Shown piece after piece: positions 15,761 through 22,884 of a DNA stretch of 22,955 bases. Made by a program: the position numbers and the translations under genes. The DNA comes from a virus. Below the pieces are notes generated by a model. The model was not told the origin of the DNA and searched no databases. It saw only the letters and a list, made by a program, of their open reading frames with translations. Location of the stretch: IMG/VR virus record IMGVR_UViG_3300021424_000251, positions 1 through 22,955 of that record. One strand, written 5' to 3'. Each line of letters starts with the position of its first letter. Within the stretch, counting starts at the first letter, position 1.

Positions 15761-16147
15761 ATGGCAATAAATTATACATGGAAAATTACATCTGTATCCA
15801 AAACAAACGATGAAGGATTAGAAAATGTAATTATAGGCACAAGATGGGAATGCGAAGGAACTGATACCGCAGATAATATTTCTGGAAAATTTATCGGAGC
15901 AACACCTTTTCAAATTGGTTCGGTAAATCCTGATACTTTTATAAACTACTCAGAATTGACTGAAGAAAAGGTATTGGGATGGATTAAGAATGTAGTTAGT
16001 GGTTCTAATACTTCTTATTGGGACCATATTACTGAAAGAATTGAAAAAGATATCAAAAGTAAAAGAAATATTGTGACTAATGTTGATAACTTCGATTTAC
16101 CTTGGGCACCTACTTCCGGTTCATATACAGGTTCAAAACCTATATAA
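15761..16147 (+). CDS. Small phage structural-type protein with LTEEKVLGWIK motif
   Basis: 128 residues starting MAINYTWKITSVSKTNDEGL. The layout (M-(A)-x-x-Y-TW-I-x-x, then a beta part with W.C.GTD, then F..Y.ELTEEKVLGWIKNV, then a D.....I..Q/K.. helix and a closing LPWAP) resembles a small protein often found next to tail-fibre genes in phages, whose function I do not know. No membrane or signal segment. It stands alone: a promoter candidate 17 bases upstream of the start and a possible hairpin terminator from 16171, before the sheath gene. Confidence 0.75.
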   Translation: MAINYTWKITSVSKTNDEGLENVIIGTRWECEGTDTADNISGKFIGATPFQIGSVNPDTFINYSELTEEKVLGWIKNVVSGSNTSYWDHITERIEKDIKSKRNIVTNVDNFDLPWAPTSGSYTGSKPI

Positions 16148-16170
16148 TTTTTAAAGAATTTATGAAACCT

Positions 16171-16209
16171 AATATCCAAAGCATTATTATTGTGTTTTGG
16201 ATATTTTGC
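16171..16209 (+). terminator. Hairpin, possible weak terminator before sheath gene
   Basis: AATATCCAAA (16171-16180) pairs perfectly with TTTGGATATT (16196-16205) across a 15-base loop. The stem is AT-rich and the following T run is broken (TTGCTT), so termination may be partial. Confidence 0.5.
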
Positions 16210-16212
16210 TTA

Positions 16213-16220
16213 TATTTATA
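16213..16220 (+). promoter_or_regulatory. Candidate late promoter element TATTTATA upstream of sheath
   Basis: TATTTATA preceded by A, right after the 16171-16205 hairpin. It is 54 bases from the sheath ATG, much farther than the other copies. A looser TATTTTTATA at 16225-16234 is 40 bases from the ATG. Confidence 0.5.
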
Positions 16221-16274
16221 TGTGTATTTTTATAGGAATACAAATTATAACAAAAATCTAATTGGAGAAATAAA

Positions 16275-18647
16275 ATGGCAGAAAGAATCGTATCACCTGG
16301 CGTATTCACAAGAGAAAATGACCTATCATTTATAGCACAAGGTATAGGAGAAATAGGAGCAGCATTTATAGGACCTTTAAAACAAGGACCTGCGTTTGTT
16401 CCAACAATTGTGAGAACACAATCAGAATTCGAAGATATCTTCGGCGTTCCTGATGGGACATATTATACTGAATATGCAGTACAAAATTATTTAAGGGAAG
16501 CTGGCTCAGCAACAATCGTAAGAGTAGCTGGAGTTGGTGGTTATAAGCAACAAAAACCTTTGGGTATATTTGCAACTGCTGCAAATTCTGGAGCTAGTGA
16601 AAAACTAATTGGTGTTTTATATAATACCAATTTGGGAGCACAAGATGTAGGATTTGATACTGTAACAGCAGCAAGTTCAAGTTTTGCAGATTCATTAGGT
16701 AGATTTATACTATTTGGTGGATTAGATGCTAACTTACTATCTGGTTCAGCTATAGCTATATCAGCATCTATAAATCCTGGCGATACAAATGATTTATCTG
16801 ATGTCTTTGGTACTTCTCCAATTGTATCACAAGCAAGCACATCTAAAAAATCATACACATACGTTTATTTCGAACATACAGCATCTTTACTATATGCATC
16901 ATCTTCAATGAATATTAAGAAATTGCCTGAACAAGATTATTCTGGTAATGAAAAATTTCCAGCTTATTCTGAAGCATTTACTCCTTGGGTTAAATCTCAA
17001 AACATAAGTGGTGAAAGATATGACCTTTTCCGTTTTGCAACTTTAGGACATGGTACAAATTATAATACTAAATTCAAAATTGGTATTTCTAACGTAAAGG
17101 CAGCTGGTGAAGATGGAGCAACTGATTACGCTACATTTACTGTAACTATTCGTAGTTATAGTGATACTGATAAGAGAAAAGGTGTAATTGAAACATATAA
17201 CAATGTAAACTTAGACCCAGCATCTCCAAACTATATAGCAAGAAGAATCGGTGATAGATATGTAACAATTGATTCAGATGGTAAGATTACTGAATATGGT
17301 GATTATGTAGCTAGGTCAAAATATATTAGAGTTGAAGTAAAAGAGGCAGGAGCATTTGCTGTATCAGCAGCACCATTTGGACATGCAGCTTATTACAATC
17401 CAATTAAAGTTGCAACAGCAGATGAATCAAAAGTTCCTCCTGTTGTATTCCAAACTGGTTCATTAGGAAATACAGCATCATCTCCTGTATATTTTTCAGG
17501 ATTTGATTTTGAAACAACTGGTGTATCAACCGATAACAAACAATATTTAAGACCATTACCACAAGGTGTGGCTAATGGAAGCAACTCAGTATTTGCGTTT
17601 GATAATACATCTTTAGGATTATCATTTGAAATGACTGGTTCAACTTCATCTGATATGTCTAGGAGACAATTTATCTTAGCATTCCAAGGTGGATATGATG
17701 GTATGAATCCAACTGTAAAACCTGCAAAAGCTGGTGATGCAGAGTGGGGAGCAGCAAATACGCAAGGATTCAATTGTTCTAACGCAGCATCTTCAGGTTC
17801 CCTTTCTTACTTTAGAGCAATTAACGCTGTTTCAAATCCTGATGAATATGATATCAATATGGTAGTAACTCCTGGTATCGTAAGAAGTCTTCACCCATCA
17901 GTAACTACAAAAGCTATTGATATGGTTGAAGATAGACAAGATGCATTCTATATCGCTGATTTCAACGATTATGATAATACAATTACTGAGGCTACTGAAG
18001 CAGCAAATGCAGTTGATTCCAACTATGTAGCTACTTATTATCCTTGGGTTAAAACAATTGATACAAATACAAATAAACTTACAACTGTACCACCATCAGT
18101 ATTGATGCCAGCTGTATTCGCTCAGAATGATAGATTGGCAGCAGAATGGTTCGCACCTGCTGGTTTGAATAGAGGTGGTATTGTAGGAGCAGTAACTGTA
18201 TTGAATAGATTAACACACTCTGAGAGAGATACTTTATATGAGAACAAAGTAAACCCAATTGCAGCATTCCCTGGACAAGGTATTGTAGCATTTGGACAGA
18301 AAACATTACAAGATAAGGCTTCAGCATTAGATAGAATCAACGTAAGAAGATTACTTATAACTGTTAAGAAGTTTATCGCATCTACTTCTCGTTTCTTGGT
18401 ATTTGAACAAAATACTTCAACAACTAGAGGAAGATTTTTGAATACTGTAAATCCTTATTTAGAAGCAATTCAACAAAGACAAGGTTTATACGCATTCAGA
18501 GTTGTAATGGATGAAAGTAATAATACTCCTGATGTGATTGATAGAAACATATTAGCTGGACAAATTTTCTTACAACCTGCGAAGACAGCGGAATTCATCG
18601 TAATTGATTTCAACATTCTTCCAACCGGAGCAAGTTTTTCAGCATAA
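16275..18647 (+). CDS. gp18: Contractile tail sheath protein (T4 gp18-like)
   Basis: 790 residues, longer than T4 gp18 (659). The N-terminus, MAERIVSPGVFTRENDLS followed by GAAFIGPLKQGPAF.P..V and F...FG....TYYTEYAVQNYL, is the standard sheath opening: the strand that links subunits, then the first conserved domain. The C-terminal domain has the sheath signature, with a VNPYLEAIQQRQGLYAFRV-type stretch, NNTPDVIDRN, and an IFLQPAKTAEFIVIDFNI strand. The middle carries variable domains, which probably hold the extra length. Sheath subunits surround the tube and contract to drive it into the host. GGAG lies about 8 bases before the ATG. The tail tube gene follows after 51 bases with its own promoter candidate, the usual sheath-tube order. 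Confidence 0.96.
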   Translation: MAERIVSPGVFTRENDLSFIAQGIGEIGAAFIGPLKQGPAFVPTIVRTQSEFEDIFGVPDGTYYTEYAVQNYLREAGSATIVRVAGVGGYKQQKPLGIFATAANSGASEKLIGVLYNTNLGAQDVGFDTVTAASSSFADSLGRFILFGGLDANLLSGSAIAISASINPGDTNDLSDVFGTSPIVSQASTSKKSYTYVYFEHTASLLYASSSMNIKKLPEQDYSGNEKFPAYSEAFTPWVKSQNISGERYDLFRFATLGHGTNYNTKFKIGISNVKAAGEDGATDYATFTVTIRSYSDTDKRKGVIETYNNVNLDPASPNYIARRIGDRYVTIDSDGKITEYGDYVARSKYIRVEVKEAGAFAVSAAPFGHAAYYNPIKVATADESKVPPVVFQTGSLGNTASSPVYFSGFDFETTGVSTDNKQYLRPLPQGVANGSNSVFAFDNTSLGLSFEMTGSTSSDMSRRQFILAFQGGYDGMNPTVKPAKAGDAEWGAANTQGFNCSNAASSGSLSYFRAINAVSNPDEYDINMVVTPGIVRSLHPSVTTKAIDMVEDRQDAFYIADFNDYDNTITEATEAANAVDSNYVATYYPWVKTIDTNTNKLTTVPPSVLMPAVFAQNDRLAAEWFAPAGLNRGGIVGAVTVLNRLTHSERDTLYENKVNPIAAFPGQGIVAFGQKTLQDKASALDRINVRRLLITVKKFIASTSRFLVFEQNTSTTRGRFLNTVNPYLEAIQQRQGLYAFRVVMDESNNTPDVIDRNILAGQIFLQPAKTAEFIVIDFNILPTGASFSA

Positions 18648-18668
18648 TATAAAAACGTAACGAAGAAA

Positions 18669-18676
18669 TATTTATT
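18669..18676 (+). promoter_or_regulatory. Candidate late promoter element (TATTTATT variant)
   Basis: TATTTATT preceded by A, one mismatch to the other copies; 22 bases separate it from the tube ATG. AAAGGA lies between. Confidence 0.5.
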
Positions 18677-18698
18677 AATAAAATAAAGGAATAATAAA

Positions 18699-19196
18699 AT
18701 GGCAGAAATACTAGAGTTTGATAAGATGTTCTATACGAACTTCGAACCTAAGATGAAAAATAGATATGTGATGGAGTTCGGCGAAGTCGGATTACCTGCG
18801 TATCTTGTAAAAGCAGCTAATAGACCTACTATTCAATTTGAAGTAGTAACTTTAGACCATATCAACGTAAAAAGAAAGTTGAAGGGTAAAGGTGAGTGGC
18901 AAGATATCACTGTCACCCTATATGACCCAATTGTTCCTTCAGCAGCTCAAGGTGTAATGGAATGGGTGAGATTATCTCATGAATCTATTACAGGTAGAGA
19001 TGGATACGCTGAGTTTTACAAAAAAGATATTGATTTCTATATGTTAGGTCCTGTTGGTGATAAAATTGAACAGTGGAAAATTAAAGGAGCATTTATCAGT
19101 CAAGCAAACTTTGGTGATTTAGCATTTGATTCTGCTAACGAACCTGCAACAATTGAATTAACATTATCTTACGATTACGCAATCCTTGAATTCTAA
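18699..19196 (+). CDS. gp19: Tail tube protein (T4 gp19-like)
   Basis: 165 residues, close to T4 gp19 (163). Features seen: an N-terminal helix part (MAEILEFDKMFYTNFEPKMKN), RYVMEFGEVGLPAYLVKAANRP, the conserved HINVKRKLKGKGEWQDITVTLYDP region, the G..EW.RLSHES.TGR.GY loop, and an ISQANFGDLAF...E..TIELTLSYDYAILEF end. This is the Hcp-like beta-barrel tube fold of the phage tail tube family. The protein would form the inner tube in stacked hexamers around the tape measure, inside the sheath. AAAGGA about 11 bases upstream may aid initiation. A strong terminator follows at 19221, so the gene looks monocistronic apart from any readthrough from the sheath. Confidence 0.95.
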   Translation: MAEILEFDKMFYTNFEPKMKNRYVMEFGEVGLPAYLVKAANRPTIQFEVVTLDHINVKRKLKGKGEWQDITVTLYDPIVPSAAQGVMEWVRLSHESITGRDGYAEFYKKDIDFYMLGPVGDKIEQWKIKGAFISQANFGDLAFDSANEPATIELTLSYDYAILEF

Positions 19197-19220
19197 TCTA
19201 AGAAAAAAACTATAAAAACT

Positions 19221-19250
19221 AAGGGATACTTAAAACGTATCCCTTTTTTA
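19221..19250 (+). terminator. Rho-independent terminator after tail tube gene
   Basis: AAGGGATAC (19221-19229) pairs with GTATCCCTT (19237-19245) across a 7-base loop and is followed directly by a T run. It lies 25 bases after the tube stop and before the next promoter candidate. Confidence 0.88.
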
Positions 19251-19273
19251 TTTTCAACTTTTTTAAATTAATG

Positions 19274-19281
19274 TATTTATA
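19274..19281 (+). promoter_or_regulatory. Candidate late promoter element TATTTATA
   Basis: TATTTATA preceded by G, 24 bases after the terminator; 20 bases separate it from the ATG at 19302. No Shine-Dalgarno-like sequence is seen between. Confidence 0.6.
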
Positions 19282-19301
19282 TATACAAAACAAATTACGT
19301 T

Positions 19302-20054
19302 ATGCAAGAAAAACAATATGATTTTCCAACGGAAGTATTAGACCTTCCATCAAAAGGGTTGGTGTACCCAAAAGACCACCCATTATCATCGGGTAGAATT
19401 ACAATTAAACATATGACAGCAAAGGAAGAAGATATTCTTTCTAATCAAAACCTTATTAAAAAAGGTGTTGTTTTGGATAAATTATTTGAATCAATTGTTG
19501 TTGATGATGTTAATGTAAGTGATATTATTATTGGTGATAAAAATGCAATTGTATTAGCAACAAGATTATTGGGATATGGGCCTGAATACAAAATGAAGTT
19601 TTATTCAACTATCACCAACGATAGTAAAGAGATAACAATTGATTTATCTAAAATACAAACAAAAGAAGTAGATTTTTCAGTTTTTAAGCATAAAAATGAG
19701 TTTGAATATACTCTACCATCGAGTGGTAAAAAAATTACTTTTAAATTACTTACGCATTTTGATGAAATAGCGATTGAAAAAGATATTGATGCATTGAAAA
19801 AATTAAGTAAAGATGTATCAGCAGATATTACAACTAGATTACGTTATATGATTAAATCGGTTGATGGTGATAATAGTGTAAGTGCCGTAAGTAAGTTAAT
19901 AAATGGTATGTTAGCTAGAGATAGTAGAGCATTTAGAGAATATGTAAAGAGTATTTCTCCTGATATGGATATGAAATATGAATATGAACATGAAACTGGT
20001 GAAAAGGAGGTCATCAATATTACATTAGGTGTTGGGTTTTTTTGGCCTAGCTAA
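19302..20054 (+). CDS. gp26: Baseplate/tail assembly protein, T4 gp26-like
   Basis: 250 residues. The start, then DFPTEVLDLPSKGLVYP, SSGRITIKHMTAKEEDIL and a KGVVLDKLFESI helix match the T4 gp26-type baseplate protein family (T4_baseplate), as do TRLRYMIKSVDG, the acidic-rich SRAFREYVKSISPDMDM and the closing GVGFFWPS. T4 gp26 (208 residues) is a baseplate hub assembly factor; in many related phages this protein is placed just ahead of the tape measure, as here, and may act as a tail assembly chaperone. The last 26 bases overlap the next frame at a T7 run, suggesting a frameshifted longer product. A promoter candidate ends 20 bases before the ATG. Family assignment is fairly firm, exact role less so. 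Confidence 0.82.
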   Translation: MQEKQYDFPTEVLDLPSKGLVYPKDHPLSSGRITIKHMTAKEEDILSNQNLIKKGVVLDKLFESIVVDDVNVSDIIIGDKNAIVLATRLLGYGPEYKMKFYSTITNDSKEITIDLSKIQTKEVDFSVFKHKNEFEYTLPSSGKKITFKLLTHFDEIAIEKDIDALKKLSKDVSADITTRLRYMIKSVDGDNSVSAVSKLINGMLARDSRAFREYVKSISPDMDMKYEYEHETGEKEVINITLGVGFFWPS

Positions 20055-20253
20055 AGAACATAGTGTATTAGTACATTCTCAAATATTTGATATGATAAAT
20101 TATGGGAATGGGTTCACATTTTCAGATGTTTATCATATGCCAACTTATTTAAGAAATTTTTATTATAATAAGTTAGTAGATGCTAAAAAGAAAGAATCCG
20201 AACAAATTAAAAAATCAAACTCTCAAAAATCATCTAAAGTTAGGATAAGGTAA
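20029..20253 (+). CDS. gp51-like overlapping frame, or frameshift extension of the gp26-like protein
   Basis: Up to 74 residues from a GTG at 20029: GFFGLAKEHSVLVHSQIF, then GNGFTFSDVYHMPTYLRNFYY and a Lys-rich tail. The (V)HSQIF...GFTFSDVY.MP..LR.FY pattern resembles the short protein that follows gp26 in T4-like phages (gp51 position) and the frameshift extensions of tail-assembly chaperones. Only GTG 20029 or TTG 20032 could start it, because TAG at 20026 closes the frame just upstream. AGGAGG at 20005-20010 is a good Shine-Dalgarno but sits 18 bases from the GTG, too far for ordinary use. A +1 slip at GGG TTT TTT TGG would instead join it in frame to the gp26-like protein with no residues lost. 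Its stop lies inside a terminator hairpin. Confidence 0.65.
   Translation: MLGFFGLAKEHSVLVHSQIFDMINYGNGFTFSDVYHMPTYLRNFYYNKLVDAKKKESEQIKKSNSQKSSKVRIR
20034..20045 (+). other. Candidate +1 frameshift site in T7 run
   Basis: The upstream frame reads GGG TTT TTT TGG; the downstream frame reads TTT TTT GGC after moving one base forward. A Phe tRNA on TTT (20040-20042) can re-pair perfectly with TTT at 20041-20043. A -1 slip would hit TAG at 20048. Confidence 0.45.
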
Positions 20254-20278
20254 CTCCAAATCCTAACTTTTTGTTTTA
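20236..20278 (+). terminator. Rho-independent terminator overlapping the gp51-like stop
   Basis: AAAGTTAGGAT (20236-20246) pairs perfectly over 11 bp with ATCCTAACTTT (20260-20270), with a 13-base loop and then TTGTTTTA. The left arm and the TAA at 20251-20253 belong to the gp51-like frame. Confidence 0.85.
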
Positions 20279-20283
20279 TTGGA

Positions 20284-20291
20284 TATTTATA
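20284..20291 (+). promoter_or_regulatory. Candidate late promoter element TATTTATA
   Basis: TATTTATA preceded by A, just after the terminator; 20 bases separate it from the ATG at 20312. It would drive the 79-residue gene and the tape measure. Confidence 0.6.
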
Positions 20292-20311
20292 GAATATAAA
20301 ACGATGTCAAT

Positions 20312-20551
20312 ATGAAAAAATATAAAATATCTAAAAAAAATTTAAAAGAATTTTTTGGATTTTTCACTAAAAAGAAAACTCCGCAAGAAATTCAAAAATT
20401 AATAGATAATGATCCTGTATTGCAGAGACTTCAAAAAGATATGAGGGCAATTAATGATAAAAGTAAGGATTATTTTGATAAATTAAAAACAACAAATCCA
20501 AAATTATATAAATGGGCTAAAGACTCTGGTATGATAAATCCAAATAATTAA
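20312..20551 (+). CDS. Small Lys-rich hypothetical protein before tape measure
   Basis: 79 residues starting MKKYKISKKNLKEFFGFF. It is strongly helical and basic at the N-terminus, followed by KKTPQEIQKLIDNDPVLQRL, then KDMRAINDKSKDYFDKL and a P..Y.W.KDSGMI end. The pattern I..LI..DP.L..L...M..IN....D.......P.......SG(M/L)I looks like a short phage protein near tape-measure genes, but I cannot name it. The ATG at 20312 fits the promoter 20 bases upstream. The tape-measure gene follows after 3 bases, so translation is probably coupled. It may help load or chaperone the tape measure; that is a guess from position. Confidence 0.72.
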   Translation: MKKYKISKKNLKEFFGFFTKKKTPQEIQKLIDNDPVLQRLQKDMRAINDKSKDYFDKLKTTNPKLYKWAKDSGMINPNN

Positions 20552-20554
20552 TAG

Positions 20555-22870
20555 ATGACAAATGAAGCGCAAAAACGTGCGTTGCTGGAAGAAATAAAAG
20601 AAATTCAGGATAGAATAGCTGAACAAAATAGACAGGCGGCAACGGCAACGGGTATCGAATTACAACAATTGGAAGCTAGAATTGCTTCTGAAAAAATACG
20701 TCTTAGATTACAAAGAGAATCATTAGGTAACGTACAGGCTACATTAGATGCCGAAAAAGAAGCTGCAAAACAAGCTGAAGCCAGAAATACTAGATTACAG
20801 GAAGCAAACGATTTACAGGATGAATTTTCTACATCTTTGACTAGAATGGGTGAACAGCAACGAAAAATGCTTACCGATTCAAATACCGGTACTAGTGCGT
20901 ACGCTGCGATAACTACCAAAATATTAGAATTAAAACAACAAGAAGTAGATGCATCCGATGATGATAGAGCTATTTTGGCAGCAAGAAGAAATATATTAGA
21001 AGGAATACGAACCGAACAAATTGAAGCCGCTGAGGCAGCTGCTATGGCTAGACAAGAGTTATTTGGAATATCTGATGCTGAACAAAGGAGAATAGAGTTT
21101 CAGCAATCAATAGCGGGATTGAGCCAGGATGAAATAGATTTGGCAACGCAAGCGTTTGAGGCTAAAGAAAACCTAATACAACAACAAGAAAGGTATAACC
21201 AATTACAAGAAGGTGGTAATGAAATTATGGGTAAATTACCAAGTGGGATTCGAAGTGTAATTGGTGGTATCAAAAATATGATAATGGGAATCCGAGCATT
21301 TGGACTGCAAGCTGCAATCGCAACCGCTGGACTTACATTAGTAATTGGAGCAATAGTGGCCGGTGTAGATTACTTCATGGGGTTAAATAAAGCCGGTGAA
21401 GATTTTAGAAAAGAGACTGGTGTTACTAATTCTATGATGGCTGATATGGAAGATAAAGCCGTTGCAATAAGTAAACAATATGGGAATTATGGTGTATCTT
21501 TAGAAGATGCATACGATACGATGGCTGCTTTAAGAGATGAATCTTCCGATATTGCAAACTATTCAGAAGCCGCAGTAGCCGGACTTACCTTAATGAAAAC
21601 AAATTTTGGTGTAAGTGCGGAAGAAGCTGCTAAAGTACAAAATGTATTAGAAAGTGTAGGTGGATTATCCGAAGATACTGCTGTTAATGTTCAAATGCAA
21701 GTTGCTAATATGTCTAAATTAGCAGGAGTTGCACCAAAGAAAATATTAAAAGATATTGCGGAAAATGCTGAAGCAACCTCTACATTTTTTAAAGGAGATA
21801 TTACATTGTTGGCACAACAGGCAATTCAAGCTAGAAGATTGGGTACGAATTTAAAAGATGTAACCGCTACCGCAGAAAAACTTTTAGATTTTGAAAGTAA
21901 TATTGAAGAAGAATTAGTTGCGGCTACCTACGTTGGTGGCCAGTTTAACCTTAGTAGAGCAAGAGCTTTGGCGATGGAAGGTAAGTTGGTGGAGGCACAA
22001 GAAGAAACCTTAAAACAAATCCAACGAAGTGGTGATTTTAGAAAACAAGATTATTTTACTCAACAACAATTAGCTAAAGCAGCTGGTATGAGTGTTGAAG
22101 AAATAAATAAACAATTGAATGCTCAAGAAAAATTAGGTAAACTAAATGAGGAAGATAGAAAACGTGCAGAAGAAGCTATTAATGCTGGATTGGATATTAC
22201 TAATATTGGTGATGAACAATTAATGCAAGAAGTTCAAAAAGCTGCTGCACAAAAAGAAATGGCATCAACAATAACTGATATGGAAAACACATTCAAAGGA
22301 ATATTAGCAACAGTGGGTGGTGCACTTATGCCTTTATTTGAAATATTAGGTCCTGTTCTTAAAGTTGCATTTATGCCATTAAAAATAGCTGCAAAACTTT
22401 TACAGTTTGTACTTGATGGGATAATGTGGTTTATAAAGAAAATACCATTTCTTGGAAAATTTGTTGAAGGAGTTGGAAATGCATTTAACACATTTGACCA
22501 AGGTGTAACGAATTTCTCAGTAGCAGGATTAGAAGGTGGAGGTATGGGTAGTGTTATTGAAGCGGGTGATGTAATTTCTCCTGCAAATGGACAAACTATG
22601 ATTTCTACAAAAGAAGGTGCGTTATTAAAACCTTCATCAAACGATGATATAGTGGCTGCACCAGGTGCGGCTAATGCAGTTGGAGGTGGTTCTAGTTTGG
22701 CTGCTTTATCTGCACCATTAAACGCTATGATTGGTGAATTAAAAGCATTAAGAGCAGATTTGGCAGCAGGTAAAATTTCTGTAAATATGGATGGAGTAAA
22801 AGTTGCGTCTGGAATTGGTAAAGTTGTGGATGGTAGTACCAGAAATAACTTTGCTATGGCACAAGCGTAA
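20555..22870 (+). CDS. Tail tape measure protein
   Basis: 771 residues. Long heptad-type coiled coil rich in Ala, Glu, Gln and Arg (about 1-215); a hydrophobic segment (about 250-275, AIATAGLTLVIGAIVAGVDYF); a long helical middle (280-590); a second hydrophobic region (about 597-640, with VLDGIMWFIKKIPFLGKFVEG); and a closing part with a Gly-rich turn, AMIGELKALRADLAAGKISV and VKVASGIGK, the familiar end of tape measures. Such proteins set tail length inside the tube and may form a channel in the host membrane. If extended as helix at about 0.15 nm per residue, 771 residues would give a tail of about 115 nm (inference). It starts 3 bases after the 79-residue gene, downstream of sheath, tube and gp26-like genes, the normal place. 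Confidence 0.88.
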   Translation: MTNEAQKRALLEEIKEIQDRIAEQNRQAATATGIELQQLEARIASEKIRLRLQRESLGNVQATLDAEKEAAKQAEARNTRLQEANDLQDEFSTSLTRMGEQQRKMLTDSNTGTSAYAAITTKILELKQQEVDASDDDRAILAARRNILEGIRTEQIEAAEAAAMARQELFGISDAEQRRIEFQQSIAGLSQDEIDLATQAFEAKENLIQQQERYNQLQEGGNEIMGKLPSGIRSVIGGIKNMIMGIRAFGLQAAIATAGLTLVIGAIVAGVDYFMGLNKAGEDFRKETGVTNSMMADMEDKAVAISKQYGNYGVSLEDAYDTMAALRDESSDIANYSEAAVAGLTLMKTNFGVSAEEAAKVQNVLESVGGLSEDTAVNVQMQVANMSKLAGVAPKKILKDIAENAEATSTFFKGDITLLAQQAIQARRLGTNLKDVTATAEKLLDFESNIEEELVAATYVGGQFNLSRARALAMEGKLVEAQEETLKQIQRSGDFRKQDYFTQQQLAKAAGMSVEEINKQLNAQEKLGKLNEEDRKRAEEAINAGLDITNIGDEQLMQEVQKAAAQKEMASTITDMENTFKGILATVGGALMPLFEILGPVLKVAFMPLKIAAKLLQFVLDGIMWFIKKIPFLGKFVEGVGNAFNTFDQGVTNFSVAGLEGGGMGSVIEAGDVISPANGQTMISTKEGALLKPSSNDDIVAAPGAANAVGGGSSLAALSAPLNAMIGELKALRADLAAGKISVNMDGVKVASGIGKVVDGSTRNNFAMAQA

Positions 22871-22884
22871 AATAAAATTATAAA

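Noticed and set aside
16102-16335. 77-residue frame with a hydrophobic stretch spanning the sheath leader
   Set aside because: It overlaps the ends of two well-supported genes, runs through the hairpin and promoter candidate, and its hydrophobicity comes from AT-rich intergenic DNA.
20037-20050. -1 frameshift at the T7 run
   Set aside because: The -1 frame meets TAG at 20048 after only a few codons, so it cannot reach the gp51-like frame.
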